Shown here piece after piece: positions 11,177-24,517 of a stretch of 64,000 nt of DNA. The stretch lies in NCBI GenBank assembly GCA_030867875.1, contig JAOWCC010000019.1, positions 102,845,006-102,909,005 on the forward strand, given 5' to 3'. Origin of the DNA: Actinernus sp. WN-2022. Taxonomy: Eukaryota; Cnidaria; Anthozoa; Actiniaria; Actinernidae. The notes under the pieces are model-generated. The model saw nothing but the letters and a program-made list of their open reading frames with translations, ran no database searches and was not told the origin of the DNA. Made by a program: the position numbers and the translations under genes. The first letter of the stretch is position 1. Each line of letters begins with the position of its first letter.

Positions 11177-14100
11177 ACACCGCCCCTCTGCACGTAAACC
11201 TTGTAACATTCGTGCGACACCTCTGTTTACCTCGATATGTCCTACCAAGCTCTAATTGTGTGTATTTGTCAGTATAATATAAAGGATTTGTATGAGAACT
11301 ACTAAACAGGGAAAATCACGAATTCTACCACTATTGATAGGTCAAAATCAGCTGAAATAAACATACATTTGCTGCATCTGTTGTCCTTTGTAGTTTATTA
11401 GCGATTTGGGAAAAAGGAAAAGAAGCGCAAATCGAATCCTGATTGGCCCTACTTTCCTTGCCCAAATTAGGACCGTGACTGCCCAAATTAGGTCCAAATC
11501 CTGACCCACCCCCGCCGCACATATATATTATAAACAGAAGTACCCCCGGGGGGTGGGGGCTTTAGGGTAAAAATTAGAACCATTTTTTAGCTCAATTTTC
11601 CACAGGCGCCCCAAGCTCATGTTACGAAATATTAAAAATATAACTTATAAGGGTTTGTATGGGCAGCTCATTATGGGAAGCTCATACAGCCTGCCCTGTA
11701 TCGATATAAAATACTTTAGAAGGATTCAGTCAAGTTTTCAAATCCCAGCAAGAGAATTAAACGACTTGAAGAGCCTACAGCAAATGGATGAAACTGATTC
11801 AAGTAAAAAAAGGACGTCTGGTGGAGAAAAACACCTCCCGCAATAATCATCGTGAACAAATAATTATTTCTTCCCGAGAAATAATTGAGTCGAAAAACAT
11901 TCGTATTCTGAAAAAAAAAAAATTGCCCGAAAGATAGTCCAGAGTCCAATTGTCCATTGTATGATTTACCCAGTCTATGCACGGCGTTCTGTTGTCACAA
12001 CTTGGTCATGAAAATAACATTGATCGATGTTTGTGCTTTCCTCTATCTTGTCATAAAATACTCTCTATTGAAGATAAACTTCGAGACGACTCAAACAGAC
12101 CAAGTACAGAGAAAGCAGAAAACCCGTTAATTGTCCTCGGAAACCCAAGTTGCAGCCGGCTGTATTAAGTCTGTTAAAATCGTGTGGATGAAGGAAACGA
12201 AAGGAAACTAAAAATACAAATTAAAATAAATACACATATTTCAATAAACGTTGTCGGAAGAAAATCAGAAAATGGCAAAGCGGTGACTAATTTAAATAAT
12301 AGGCGAGAGACTAAAACCAAATAGCATGACATCCCCTTTCCGCAGATAACAATGTCTTCATTAAAAAGACGTTGATCCTATTCAAGTGAATACAATGGAG
12401 CCAGACGGAACACAATAGCCCCACACTTATCTTAAAGTAAACACCACCCAGCCAATAGGAAAGGGATATTTGAAGATATTCGAATCACAAATGTGAGAAC
12501 TTTCCTCATGGTTGATTTTCATTGAAATCAAACCATAGTTAGTTTGATCAAAACTAAATTAAAACTTCAAAAGTTATCTAATGAAAGTGCATTACTTCGA
12601 TGGTCTTCTATTAAATTTATGAGAATCAACCAATGAAATTACGAGAAAGAACAATAGAACATTAGCACCTTTTCCCATTGCTTGCCGTTCATACTAGCGT
12701 TCTTAGCCGCAGCATTACCTAAGTTGTTACTCTAAGACAGGAGTTCTTAATTTCAGTTGAAAAGTCTTATTTTCAGTTCCTAAATTCTTAATTTAAGAAC
12801 ATAATAAGTAAATTTGGGAAAGGGAACATTAACAATTTATAAGACTTGACTCTGAAAATATGATAAATTCTTGAAATAATAATTTCACAGCTCTTACCTC
12901 AGGACGGGATTTTGAGAATTGACTCTTGTTTTTATAAGAAAATTACATTCAGAGTGTATCAGATTTAACTTGGTCTCAGCTATCCTATTTTCTATTTCCC
13001 CCGACGTTTATTGAAATAGGTACAACATTTGATAGAAAACTGTAAACTCCAAGTCATAGATCGATTACCCTGTTAAAGGGATCATTAATGATTCGTTTTC
13101 TCAAACTAGCACCCTGCTAAAATCCTAAACCAAAACCCAAACGAAATTGTATCCTAAAATCGTTCATACCCTGAGGCTAAATACAATTGAACTATAATGG
13201 AGGATTCAGACTAGTCAGTCAAGTGATTATTTGAAGTGTGAGGGCTGTGTAAGGTTATTCTATAGTTCAACTTGTAAGTAATATTCCTAGGTCAACACAA
13301 TGACAAAAAGCGAAACGAACTTCTTGTGTATATTAAGAGATAATTATTCGTTCTTTCAATCAACTGGTGAACTAATTTTCTAGTATTTATTTATTTAATC
13401 GAATTAGTTTCCGTAAATGTATTCCGAAATATTAATTATTTCTTTTTCATCGTAATTCCAGTCATATGACTTAAAAAAGTCGTATGGTTCAATTCCGCCC
13501 ATGTTTGGTTACCGCAAAGGCGAGACTACCATTATGATAGAGCTTCCGAGCTCTGGGCGAGCGCTCGAAACGTCAGCTGCTACTCGCTCCCCACGGCGGT
13601 TAGCATAACTTAATCGACTTTTCGTTGATCATACCAGTGTTTACCCAAACCCACTGGCAAAGGTGTTCATGATAACGTTTCAACTCTACTCAAGGAACCA
13701 CATATCAGCGTTATTTTATGAGAGACCACTTATTTATCTTTACATCAGTTTTATGTCAACTTTAAAAACAAAATTCAAGGATTATAATTTTGGATTTTAT
13801 GTGCAAATATCCCATAATTTTATCTTCCACATTCTTAAATACTGGCGAAAAGAACATTTTATATTGTATCGATATTTCTACGCCGGATAACTATTTTTTT
13901 GGAAAACTTTGTTTTTACGTTTGTAAATAATATTTAGCTGTTCTTCATTTCTGCTGGCATAATTCCTTAATCTTCATAATCAGTTAAATCACAAAACCAC
14001 ACATTTTAGTTTTGCCATGTGCTGTTTCCTGTTTCCCACAATAAATTATATTTCGCCATTTCCCATTTCCTAATTAATCAATCTTAGTAATTTCTCATCC

Positions 14101-15908
14101 CACTCAAGAATGATTACTTATTTTGGTTTCCTATCTATATCAAGCTGGTATCTCTTTGGCCAGGAAACCGCAGCCAAAATACCAGGAAACCGAACAACGC
14201 AAAGCACTAAGAGGCGGAAGAACAAAGTTAATTTGCACGAGATTGGTTGGTTAGTTTGCTCGCAGTATTCATCATTTATTTCTTAAAAGTGAATGTCCAA
14301 AACAACAGAAGTACCATCTGCTCCGATATACTATATAATACCTTTCAAGGAATAAATGTCATTGAAGACGGAAAACCATTCAGTAACCTTCCAGTCAATA
14401 CCGATGATGACTTTGGCACATGTTTTTTCATTCTAATCTTTAGTTTGCTCTTAACACTGAGTCCCATGAAGAATATTCAAAACATTAATAATAATTTGCT
14501 AATATTTTTAGTGCGCGTTCCGTATTACAGAATAAGAATAGATGGAATAATCTTTGGAAATCACTGGTTCAGATGCATTTTGCACTGTATAATGCTTGCT
14601 GACATATATGATATTCAGGTTACATTTAGTATTCCAGTGCAACGCTAAAAAGTTGCGATATAACTCGGTGATTTGTAGTAATCATTGTGTGTATTCTTAT
14701 TCCGGAATACAGTCAATAGAAAGCACCCTTAGTGTTTTTTATTAATCATCTTTATTTCACACAAACCACCATAAACACACACATAAGCATACAAAAGGAA
14801 TAATAAATTACATTTAAATATGGTGGAAGACAACCTAAATGGAAGCCGAAGACTGATTACTTTAGGTTGCCTTTTTTTTAAGCGTGAGCTAAGCTAACAG
14901 TATAATACTGAATAATATTAAGTTAATTAATAGAACGATGATCGGTAGAGAAGGAGAAGAAGGCCGCAAAGAAGAACAGACATATCATATAGATCAGTTA
15001 ATTAAGAAGATGATTGATACTAACCTATCATCTTGTTTCTTGACTCTCAAAATTCAGTGAAATAAAAGAGGGAATTGCTTTTGACGGGATTCCTTTTTGC
15101 CCAAAGTGTAAAGTAACGAACAAATTTATAGTGAAAAGGTAATTTATCGTAAAGAAACGGTTTATTACAAGAATGTGAAGACTCGAGGCACAGTTTATAG
15201 CACAGTAAAGAAGCTATAAAACAACTACATGCAACGACAACAACGCTTATTCCAGCCACGCTTGTCCAAAATGAAGTACATTTTACAAGCCCAAACTGAG
15301 TCGCTGAGTAACTCTAGCTCAATCCAATGTGTCCGATAACAGGTATTGACTGTCCGATATTAGGTTGATGTGTCCGATAATGGGTTTGTCAAGAACGGAT
15401 ATCTTAATTCGATTTTTAGGGAGAATAGTCAAATTCGAAAGGAATCAGGTTATACAAACGTAGTACCAACTATTAAAGATCACGAAGGAAGAAAAACATT
15501 GGCAATATCCCTCTTTTTTTTACGACTGGAAGCGTCAAAGTAAACTATCCGATAATAGGTTGTGTTTCCTATATACTGAAATGTATTTCTATTCAAGACA
15601 TTGTTTTGCCATTGCCTGCCTTTATGGGGTGCCATTGTTCTTTAATCAGAGTTGGATTCCCCTTCTCTTATTTTCGCATTAAGACTAATTTCCAGTCAAT
15701 ATATAAATTCAAAACACAGAAGCCATTCACGTCAAAGCTGACTATTTCTCAGTCTTAGGAGGTACTGAATCGAATGGTGCGCTTTCATATTCAAACTACT
15801 AAACATACATTGTACTTTGCCAACAAGCGTTCCCGATCAGAAGTGGAGGAAATTTGCGCGGAATGATTGTGTTGACTCAGATGTCGAATGATTGTCACTT
15901 GAAATACC
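11177..15908. repeat. Tandem unit copy C (lacks the MITE)
   Basis: Third unit. At its start the sequence reads straight through CACTTGAAACACCGCCCC with no MITE, so it preserves the unoccupied site for the insertion in A and D. It has one version of the 126-bp segment and a short hammerhead-like block near 13,510-13,660. No gene seen. Confidence 0.8.
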
Positions 15909-15909
15909 C

Positions 15910-16246
15910 GGGGGGGGGGGGGGGGGGGAGTACTCAAAAAAGTTTTATACGGGGAGGCTCTGCCCCGAGGTTCAAACCCTTACCCTTTTATATACCATTT
16001 TTGACAGAAAAGGTAACCCTTTCATATACCTTTTACTAAATTTTTCACTTGAGTGACCCTGAAAAATACTTGGATGAATCAGCCGTTAGGTGCGTCTGTT
16101 TGAGATATTTTGAAATGCCATTTTAAATACCCAAATGACAGTTTTTCCTACCCTTTTCTATACCTCCAGCCTGAAAAGGCACCCCTTTCGGTCCATTATA
16201 GGGAGTAACCCCCCACCCCCCACCCACCCCCCCCCCCCCCCCCCCC
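15910..16246. mobile_element. G-run/TACTC MITE in copy D with target duplication
   Basis: About 337-bp element with a G-run plus GAGTACTC at the left and GGGAGTAACC plus a long C-run at the right. It is flanked by CTTGAAATAC (15,898-15,907) and CTTGAAACAC (16,250-16,259), a 10-bp duplication with one mismatch. Copy C shows the single unoccupied version at about 11,172. No protein is encoded; glycine-rich translations across the homopolymers are artefacts. Confidence 0.75.
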
Positions 16247-16590
16247 GGGCTTGAAACACCGCCCCTCTGCACGTAAACCTTGTAACATTCGTGCGCGACG
16301 CCTCTGTTTACCTCGATATGTCCTACGTGACTCATCTTATCAGTGAATCGTCTTTTGAAGTTTCAGATCGTTTTTAGAAAGAAGACAATTGTAATCAATA
16401 GTGTAACGTACTTTACTATGCACCTTAGTAATTATCTCAGTTCATGTGCCACCACTGTATTATTGTAGAAGAAATCAGACGCCTCCCTCCCTCTCTCTCT
16501 CTAGGAAGTGGCGAAAGGCGTCTAGTATCCTCAGTCTACTTTCCAGGAAGCAGTCAGTTTAAGCCCTGGCTAAATGAGTCCAACATCATC

Positions 16591-16937
16591 CACAGGCAGC
16601 CCAAGCTCAAGTTACGAAAATATAACTTTATAAGGGTTTGTATCGGGGCGTAGCGAACTCCGTTTACTAGCCAGAAATACTGTAATTTTTTTGAATAAAA
16701 ATGACTTACCTTCCCACTACGATGTCCTCTGTCATGCTTCTCTCCTTGTTGGGTGGTTTTAAAAGGTGAGAAACATGGCAGAGGACGTCATAGTGGCAAG
16801 GTAAGTCATTTTTATTCAAACAAATTATAGTATTTCTGGCTAGTAAACGGAGTTCGCTACGCCCGATACAAGCCCTTATAAAGTTATATTTTCGTAAGTT
16901 ATATTTTCGTAACTTGAGCTTGGCCGGGCTGCCTGTG
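16591..16937. mobile_element. Foldback (hAT-like) element, 347 bp, perfect 8-bp TSD
   Basis: Nearly the whole element is one long inverted repeat. The left end reads CACAGGCAGCCCAAGCTC and the right end is its reverse complement, with arms of about 160 bp. It is flanked by ACATCATC at 16,583-16,590 and 16,938-16,945. The unoccupied site survives at about 21,710 in the partial fifth unit (CCAACATCATCCAACAATG). An 8-bp duplication points to the hAT group, and no transposase is present. Relatives are the truncated copy at 5,547 and the element at 35,595. Confidence 0.85.
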
Positions 16938-19900
16938 ACATCATCCAACAATGTTGGTGCCCAACGAGTCCAGGAAACGTAAAACATTGTAGACAACAAG
17001 GATTCTGGGACCGAAATGTACCCAAAATCCTTTGTGGATGCAACAATGTTGTACGTACCACAGGCAACTCAAGCTTTAATTGTGTTTATTTGTCAGTATA
17101 ATATAAAGGATTTGTATGGGAACTACTAAACGGGGAAAATCGAGAATTCTACCACTATTGATAGGTCAAAATCAACTGAAATAAACATACATTTGCTGCA
17201 TCTGTTGTCCTTTGTCGTTTATTAGCGATTTGGGAAAAAGGAAAAGAAGCTCAAATCGAATCCTGATTGCCCTACTTTCTTTGCCCAAATTAGGACCCTG
17301 ACTGCCCAAATTAGGCTCTAATCCTGACCCACCCCCACCGCACATATATATTATAAACAGAAGTACCCCCCGGGGGGGTGGGGGCTTTAGGTTACAAATT
17401 AGAACCGGCTATTTTGCTCAATTTTCCACAGGCGCCCCAAGCTCATGTTACGAAATATTAAAAATATAACTTATAAGGATTTGTATGGGAAGCTCATTAT
17501 GGGAAGCTCATATACCCTGCCATGGTCTCTTGACCCTGCCCTGTATCGATATAAAATACTTTAGAAGGATTCAGTCAAGTTTTCAAATCCCAGCAAGAGA
17601 ATAAAACGACTTGAAGAGTACAGTAAATGGATGAAACTGATTCAAGTAAAAAAAGGACGTCTGGTGGAGAAAAACACCTCCCGCAATAATCATCGTGAAC
17701 AAATAATTATTTCTCCCCGAGAAATAATTGAGTCGAAAAACATTCGTATTCTGAAAAAAAAAATTGCCCGAAAGATAGTCCAGAGTCCAATGGTCCATTG
17801 TATGATTTACTCGGTCTATGCTTTGATCACGTTCTGTTGTCACAACTTGGTCATGAAAATAACTTTGATCGATGTTTGTGCTTTCCTCTATCTTGTCATA
17901 AAATACTCTCTATTGAAGATAAACTTCGAGACGAATCAAACAGACCAAGTACATAGAGAGCAGAAAACCGTTAGTTGTCCTCGGAAACCCAAGTTGCAGC
18001 CGGTTGTATTAAGTCTGTTAAAATCGTGTGGATGAAGGAAACGAAAGGAAACTAAAAATACAAATTAAAATAAATACACATATTTCAATAAACGTTGTCG
18101 GAAGGAAATCAGAAAATAGAAAAGCGGTGACTAATTTAAATAATAGGCGAGAGACTAAAACAAAATAGCATGACATTCCTTTTCCGCAGATAACAATGAC
18201 TTCATTAAAAGACGTTGATCCTATTCAAGTGAATACAATGGAGCCAGACGGAACACAATAGCCCCACACTTATCTTAAAGTAAACACCACCCAGCCAATA
18301 GGAAAGGGATATTTGAAGATATTTGAATCACAAATGTGAGAACTTTCCTCACGGTTGATTTTCATTGGAATCAAGCCATTAGTAGTTTGATCAAAACTAA
18401 ATTAAAACTTCAAAAGTTATCTAATGAAAGTGCATTACTTCGATGGTCTTCTATTGAATGTATGAGTATCAACCAATGAAATTACGAGAAAGAAGAATAG
18501 AAAATTAACACCTTTTCCCATTCCTTGCCGTTCAGTGCTGTCGTTCTTAGCCGCAGCATTACCTAAGTTGTTACTCTAAGACAGGAGTTCTTAATTTCAG
18601 TTGAAAAAGTCTTATTTTCAGTTCCTAAATTCTTAATTTAAGAACATAATAGTAAATTTGGGAAAGGGAACATTAACAATTTATAAGACTTGACTCTGAC
18701 AATATGATAAATTCTTGAAATAATAATTTCACAGCTCTTTCCTCAGGACGGGGTTTTGAGAATTGACTCTTGTTTTTATAAGAAAATTACATTCAGAGTG
18801 TATCAGATTTAACTTGGTCTCAGCTATCCTATTTTCTATTTCCCCGACGTTTATTGAAATAGGTACAACATTTGATAGAAAACTGTAAACTCCAAGTCAT
18901 AGATCGATTACCCTGTTAAAGGATCATTAATAATTCGTTTTCTCAAACTAGCACCCTGCTAAAATCCTAAACCAAAACCCAAACGAAATTGTATCCTAAA
19001 ATCGTTTATACCCTGAGGCTAAATACAATTGAACTATAATGGAGGATTCAGACTAGTCAGTCAAGTGATTATTTGAAGTGTGAGGGTTGTGTAAGGGTAT
19101 TCTATAGTTCAACTTATAAGTAATATTCCTAGGTCAACACAATGACAAAAAGAGAAACGAACTTCTTGTGTATATTAAGAGATAATTATTCGTTCTTTCA
19201 ATCAACTGGTGAACTAATTTTCTAGTATTTATTTATTTAATCGAATTAGTTTCCGTAAATGTATTCCGAAATATTAATTATTTCTTTGTCATCGTAATTC
19301 CAGTCTTATGACTTAAAAAAGTCGTATGGTTCGATTGCGCCCATGTTTGGTTACCGCTATGGCGAGACTACCATTATATGATAGAGCTTCCGAGCTCTGG
19401 GCGAGCGCTCGAAACGTCAGCTGCTACTCGCTCTCCACGGCGGTTAGCATAACTTAATCGACTTTTCGTTGATCATACCAGTGTTTATCTTCCCGGCTGA
19501 TGCAGATCAACAGTACACTAGTTTTTACAGGAACTAGTCACCCTTCGTACTATAGATATATATATAGCTGAAGGAACCCTAACCTACTGGCAAAGGTGTT
19601 CATGATAAAGTTTCAACTCTACTCAAGGAACCACATATCAGCGTTATTTTATGAGAGACCACTTATTTATCTTTACATCAGTTTTATGTCAACTTTAAAA
19701 ACAAAATTCAAGGATTATAATTTTGGATTTTATGTGCAAATATCCCATAATTTTATCTTCCACATTCTTAAATACTGGCGAAAAGAACATTTTGTATTGT
19801 ATCGATATTTCTACGCCGGATAACTATTTTTTTGGAAAACTTTGTTTTTAAGTTTTACGTTTGTAAATAATATTTAGCTGTTCTTCATTTCTCCTGGCAT

Positions 19901-20768
19901 AATTCCTTAATCTTCATAATCAGTTAAATCACAAAACCACAAATCTTAGTTTTGCCATGTGCTGTTTCCTGTTTCCCACAATAAATTATATTTCGCCATT
20001 TCCCATTTCCTAATTAATCAATCTTAGTAATTTCTCATCCCACTCAGGAATGATTACTTATTTCGGTTTCCTATCTATATTAAGCTGATATGTCTTTGGC
20101 CAGGAAACCGCAGCCAAAATACCAGGAAACCGAACAACGCAAAGCACCAAGAGGCGGAAGAACAAATGATCTTTGCACGAGATTGGTTGGTTCGGTTTGC
20201 TCGCAGTATTCATCATTTATTTCTTAAAAGCATAATAAATTATTTAGCAAAACCATTTCGGTAGCTATTTGTGAATGTCCAAAACAACAGAAGTACCATC
20301 TGCTCCGATATACTGTATAATACCTTTCAAGGAATAAATGTCATTGAAGACGGAAAACCATTCAGTAACCTTCCAGTCAATACCGATGATGACTTTGGCA
20401 CATGTTTTTTCATTCTAATCTTTAGTTTGCTCTTAACACTGAGTTCCCATGAAGAATATTCAAAACATTAATAATAATTTGCTAATATTTTTAATGCGCG
20501 TTCCATATTACAGAATAAGAATAGATGGAATAATCTCTGGAAATCACAGGTTCTGATACATTTGCAATGTATAATGCTTGCTGACATATATGATATTCAG
20601 GACTGACATTTAATATTCCAATGACTAAAAAGATTTGTAGTAATGATTGTGTGTATTGTTATTCCGGAATACAGATAATAGAAAGCACCCTTAGTGTGTT
20701 TGCCATCTTTACGGATAACATACATAATGTAACATAACAATTATTCACCGAAGTGGAGGTGAATAATT

Positions 20769-20961
20769 GTTTTAGTATATACCACACTCCAGGTGAATAG
20801 CCAGCACCCAATAGTTATTTTATTTTCTGTCAAATGGACAAAAACTCGCGCGAGATGATCGCTACTTTGCTCGGAGGTGAATATGAAATCATATTCACTG
20901 TTTGAGTAGCCAATCAGAGCGCGCGAAAAGTGATATTCACTGGTGTGGTATATACTAAAAC
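20769..20961. mobile_element. MITE with GTTTTAGTATATACCACAC ends, copy 1
   Basis: A 193-bp element with 19-bp perfect inverted ends. It is directly preceded by a small hairpin (20,738-20,771: ATTCACCGAAGTGGAGGTGAAT). A second copy in opposite orientation lies at about 48,509-48,698. No coding capacity. Confidence 0.75.
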
Positions 20962-21372
20962 CTATTATCGGACAGAACGAATTCTCAGGCCGGCATGTAA
21001 ACAAATAAAGGAGGCACACAAAAACGTGTTCACGCCTGTCCGAGACTCATCATCTGGAATCATCATTCAAGACATTATTTTGCCATTGCCTGCCTTTATG
21101 GGGTATCATTGTTCTTTAATCAGAGTTGGATTCCCCTTCTCTTATTTTCGCATTAAGACTAATTTCCAGTCAATATAGAAATTCAAAACACAGAAGCCAT
21201 TCACTTCAAAGCTGACTAGTTCTATCTCAGGAGGTACCGAATCGAATAATGTAGGTGCGCTTTCATATTCAAAGTACTCAACATACTTTGCTAACATGCG
21301 TTCCCGATCAGAAGTGGCGGGAAATTGCGCGGAATGATTGTGTTGACTCAGATGTCGAATGATTGTCACTTG

Positions 21373-21872
21373 AGACACCGCCCCTCTGCACGTAAACCTG
21401 AAGGTTGGAACATTCGTGCGACGCCTCTGTTTACCTCGATATTTCCTACGTGACTCATCTTATCGGTGAATCATCTTTTGAAGTTTCAGATCGTTTTTAG
21501 AATGAAGACAAATCTCAAACGCCATTGTAATCAATAGTGTACTTTACTGTGCACTTTAGTAATTATCTCAGATCATGTGCCACCACTGTATTATTGTAGC
21601 TGTCCAAGTAGCCTGAAGAAATCAGGCGTCTCTCTCTTTCTATGAAGTGGCGATTTCCTCAGGCTACTGTCCAGGAAGCATTGTTTAAGCCCTGGCAAAA
21701 TGAGTCCAACATCATCCAACAATGTTGGTGCACAACGAGTCCAGGAAACGTAAAACATTGTAGACAACAAGGATTCTGGGACCGAAATGTACCCAAAATC
21801 CTTTGTGAATGCAACAATGTTGTACCATAGGCAACCCAAGCTCTAATTGTGTGTATTTGTCAGTATAATCGT
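21373..21872. repeat. Partial fifth tandem unit (E); end of array
   Basis: Matches the start of units C and D through CTAATTGTGTGTATTTGTC, then stops abruptly at about 21,872, where unrelated sequence begins. It holds the unoccupied target of the foldback element. Confidence 0.75.
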
Positions 21873-21884
21873 AAAGTTCCGAAA

Positions 21885-21980
21885 GTAGCGAGGTCGTTAC
21901 TTTCGGATTTAGCAACCTTAGGTAACTGTTACTTTCGGGGGGTCGCTACTTTCGGGTGGTCGCTACTTTCGGGGTGCTAA
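21885..21980. repeat. Short tandem GGTCGCTACTTTCGGG repeats
   Basis: Three to four imperfect units of about 16-18 bp directly after the 5-kb array ends. Purpose unknown. Confidence 0.6.
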
Positions 21981-23067
21981 AATCGTTAACTTTTAGGAGC
22001 CATACCGTGTACCTTAAACGACATCGTGTACGGTATTTTAACAAACAACAAATATTCACAGAATCTAGAACGTATTTTATTATGACTATTGCTTTTGTTA
22101 CATTTGCTTATGTGTAGCAGTAAATGTTCTGGCTCCTTACGTGCTGTTTGCTAGTGCTGTTCGTCATCTAATCTAATCATCGTTTTAGAGTTCAGATTGT
22201 GTCATCTGAGCTCTAGCAGAACCTGAACCAGCGCCAGTGGTGAATGAGGTATTTTGTTCGTTGGTTTAACGGCAACATACAATTTGTATTAGTTGTTCCG
22301 CCAGCCTCGCGGTTTTCCGTTGTCTTAGATTAGTATTTTCACTTTCGCCCACGGGTTTGCTACTTAGGTTTTCATCACAGTATTTTTTTCTTAACGGATT
22401 TCTATTGTCCATGGTATTTGTTTAGTTAGCCTTTCAGCTTGGAATTTTCATGGGCGGCATTTCTGTCTTTAGTTGTGTAACCGTTTTCTCAACTTAGTTA
22501 GTTTTTTATTCGGGACTTTTCTCGTGCACTCGTTTCGTATTATGCCGTGTACGGACTTTCCTAACTCGCCGTAGGTAGGTTTTGCTACCTTAGTACAGTC
22601 CTATCTCTCAGTTTTTTCGTTTGAATTTTTCCGCTCATTGCATAGTTCACGGGGCAGCTACTGTTCGTATTATGTGTTTTCGCACATCACATTTCGCATG
22701 GTTGCACGGATTTCAGTCGCTCGTTCTTTGTTGTATTAGCTCCTTTGTATCGGCGTTTTTAATACATCCCGTTATCCGTCTTCATTATGTCTTATTAGTG
22801 TTATATCGGGGTCGTTTGTACATTTTGCATACTGTACCATAAGTATGCTGGTGCTACCTACAATTTTTTCACGCATTTGCGTTATCGGTTAGGGAGTACT
22901 ACTACTAGTCTAGTTGTACTTTTAGGTAACCGCCGCTAGGTAATCTTAGACGGTGGGGCAAAACGTCTCGTTCTGTGCGGGTTTATTTTTATTTTACCCT
23001 TTTTTTTACATATAGTTTTCAACTTGCTAGATTGGAATATAATTGTATATTGACTCGTGCGTGCTAG
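21981..23067. other. No recognised gene
   Basis: About 1.1 kb of T-rich plus-strand sequence. The longest frame (22,621-22,842) has no recognisable motif. It could be the 5' part of the retroelement whose enzyme remains start at 28.7 kb, but nothing here proves that. Confidence 0.4.
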
Positions 23068-24146
23068 TTTGGTATGCTACTGTAAAAGGCGGAACAGAGT
23101 TGTGTGCGAGTTAAGTATGCTATCTGTAAGACAGCTAGAGATGTGCAAAATAATGTGTAAAACAAAAAAGTTGTGCGCGGGTTTAGTACGCTACCTAAAA
23201 GACAGAATACAGCGGTGCGCGAGTTGAGTACTACCGGTAAAGACAGCTAGAGCTGTGCGCAAATTTGAAAAAGCCGAGAAAGCTGTACGCGAGTTGAGTA
23301 TACTACCAGTCAAGACAACAAGGAGCTGCGTGCGAATTTAGTATGTTACCGGTAAAGACAGCACAGAGCTGTGCGCGAATTGAGTATGCTACCGGTAAAG
23401 ACAGCTAAGAGTTGTGCGCAAGTTTGGTTAGTCGGAAGCCGTGCGCGAGTTGAGTATGCTACCGGTAAAGACAGCAGAGTGCTGTGCGCGAGTTGGGGTA
23501 TGCTACCGGTAATGACAGCATAGAGCTGTGCGCGAGTTGGGGTATGCTACCGGTAAAGACAGCAAAGTGCTGTGCGCGAGTTGGGGTATGCTACCGGTAA
23601 CGACAGCATAGAGCTGTGCGCGAGTTGGGGTATGCTACCGGTAATGACAGCATAGAGCTGTGCGCGAGTTGGGGTATGCTACCGGTAAAGACAGCAAAGT
23701 GCTGTGCGCGAGTTGGGGTATGCTACCGGTAACGACAGCATAGAGCTGTGCGCGAGTTGGGGTATGCTACCGGTAAAGACAGCAAAGAGCTGTGCGCGAG
23801 TTGGGGTATGCTACCGGTAAAGACAGCAAATAGCTGTGCGCGAGCTGAGTATGCTACCGGTAACAACAGCACAGAGCTGTGCGCGAGTTGGGGTATGCTA
23901 CCGGTAAAGACAGCAAAGAGCTGTGCGCGAGTTGGGGTATGCTACCGGTAAAAACAGCAAAGTGCTGTGCGCGAGTTGGGGTATGCTACCGGTAACGACA
24001 GCATAGAGCTGTGCGCGAGTTGGGGTATGCTACCGGTAAAGACAGCAAAGTGCTGTGCACAAGTTGCGTGTGCTACCGGTACAGACAGCTGGAGCTGTGC
24101 GCAAGTTTGGGAAAGCCCAAAAGCTGCGCGCGAGTTTAGTATGCTA
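23068..24146. repeat. 44-bp minisatellite, left part
   Basis: About 24 head-to-tail units of 44 bp with core GCTGTGCGCGAGTTGGGG followed by TATGCTACCGGTAA and GACAGCA. Units before about 23,440 are more diverged. Because 44 is not a multiple of three, any forward frame cycles through all three phases. This explains the translations at 23,748-23,951 and 23,967-24,245, which I do not call genes. The array resumes at 27,750 after a LINE. Confidence 0.9.
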
Positions 24147-24517
24147 CAACAACAACAACAACAACAACAACAATTTATTTACCACAAATCCTTATCTAAT
24201 TTACATTGTTTATCGACACAACAGGTAAATTTCCCCCCAGAATAACTATAAAGAGCTAATCGAGCTGGGTGGCTTATTTGTTAATTTGAAAGATAAAGGT
24301 CGAAATGATCAAAATCGACACATACACACACACACGAAGGAAATTAAATAAAGAACACACACACACAAATGGTATCAAAGCTAATTATTTATATGGAAAA
24401 TCATAAAATGGTATAGGCGGCAATATATGGTATAAGTGTAAATAAATTTGTGAAGAAAAAGATTCCAAACTAGATGTATGACTCCAATAAATTGTTTTAT
24501 TATATTTTTGAAAGCTT

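Larger units (their letters stand above)
16247..21372. repeat. Tandem unit copy D
   Basis: Fourth unit. It carries the complete foldback near its start. Between about 20,700 and 21,060 it replaces roughly 850 bp present in A-C with about 360 bp containing a small MITE. It has one version of the 126-bp segment and the full hammerhead-like block. Confidence 0.8.

Noticed and set aside
23068..24146. CRISPR array
   Set aside because: Units are continuous tandem repeats with no unique spacers, in a eukaryotic context. The same applies to 40,536-40,803 and 61,520-63,570.
23748..24245. Repetitive protein gene encoded by the 44-bp units
   Set aside because: The frame depends only on unit length, units elsewhere contain stops, and no start or promoter context was seen.
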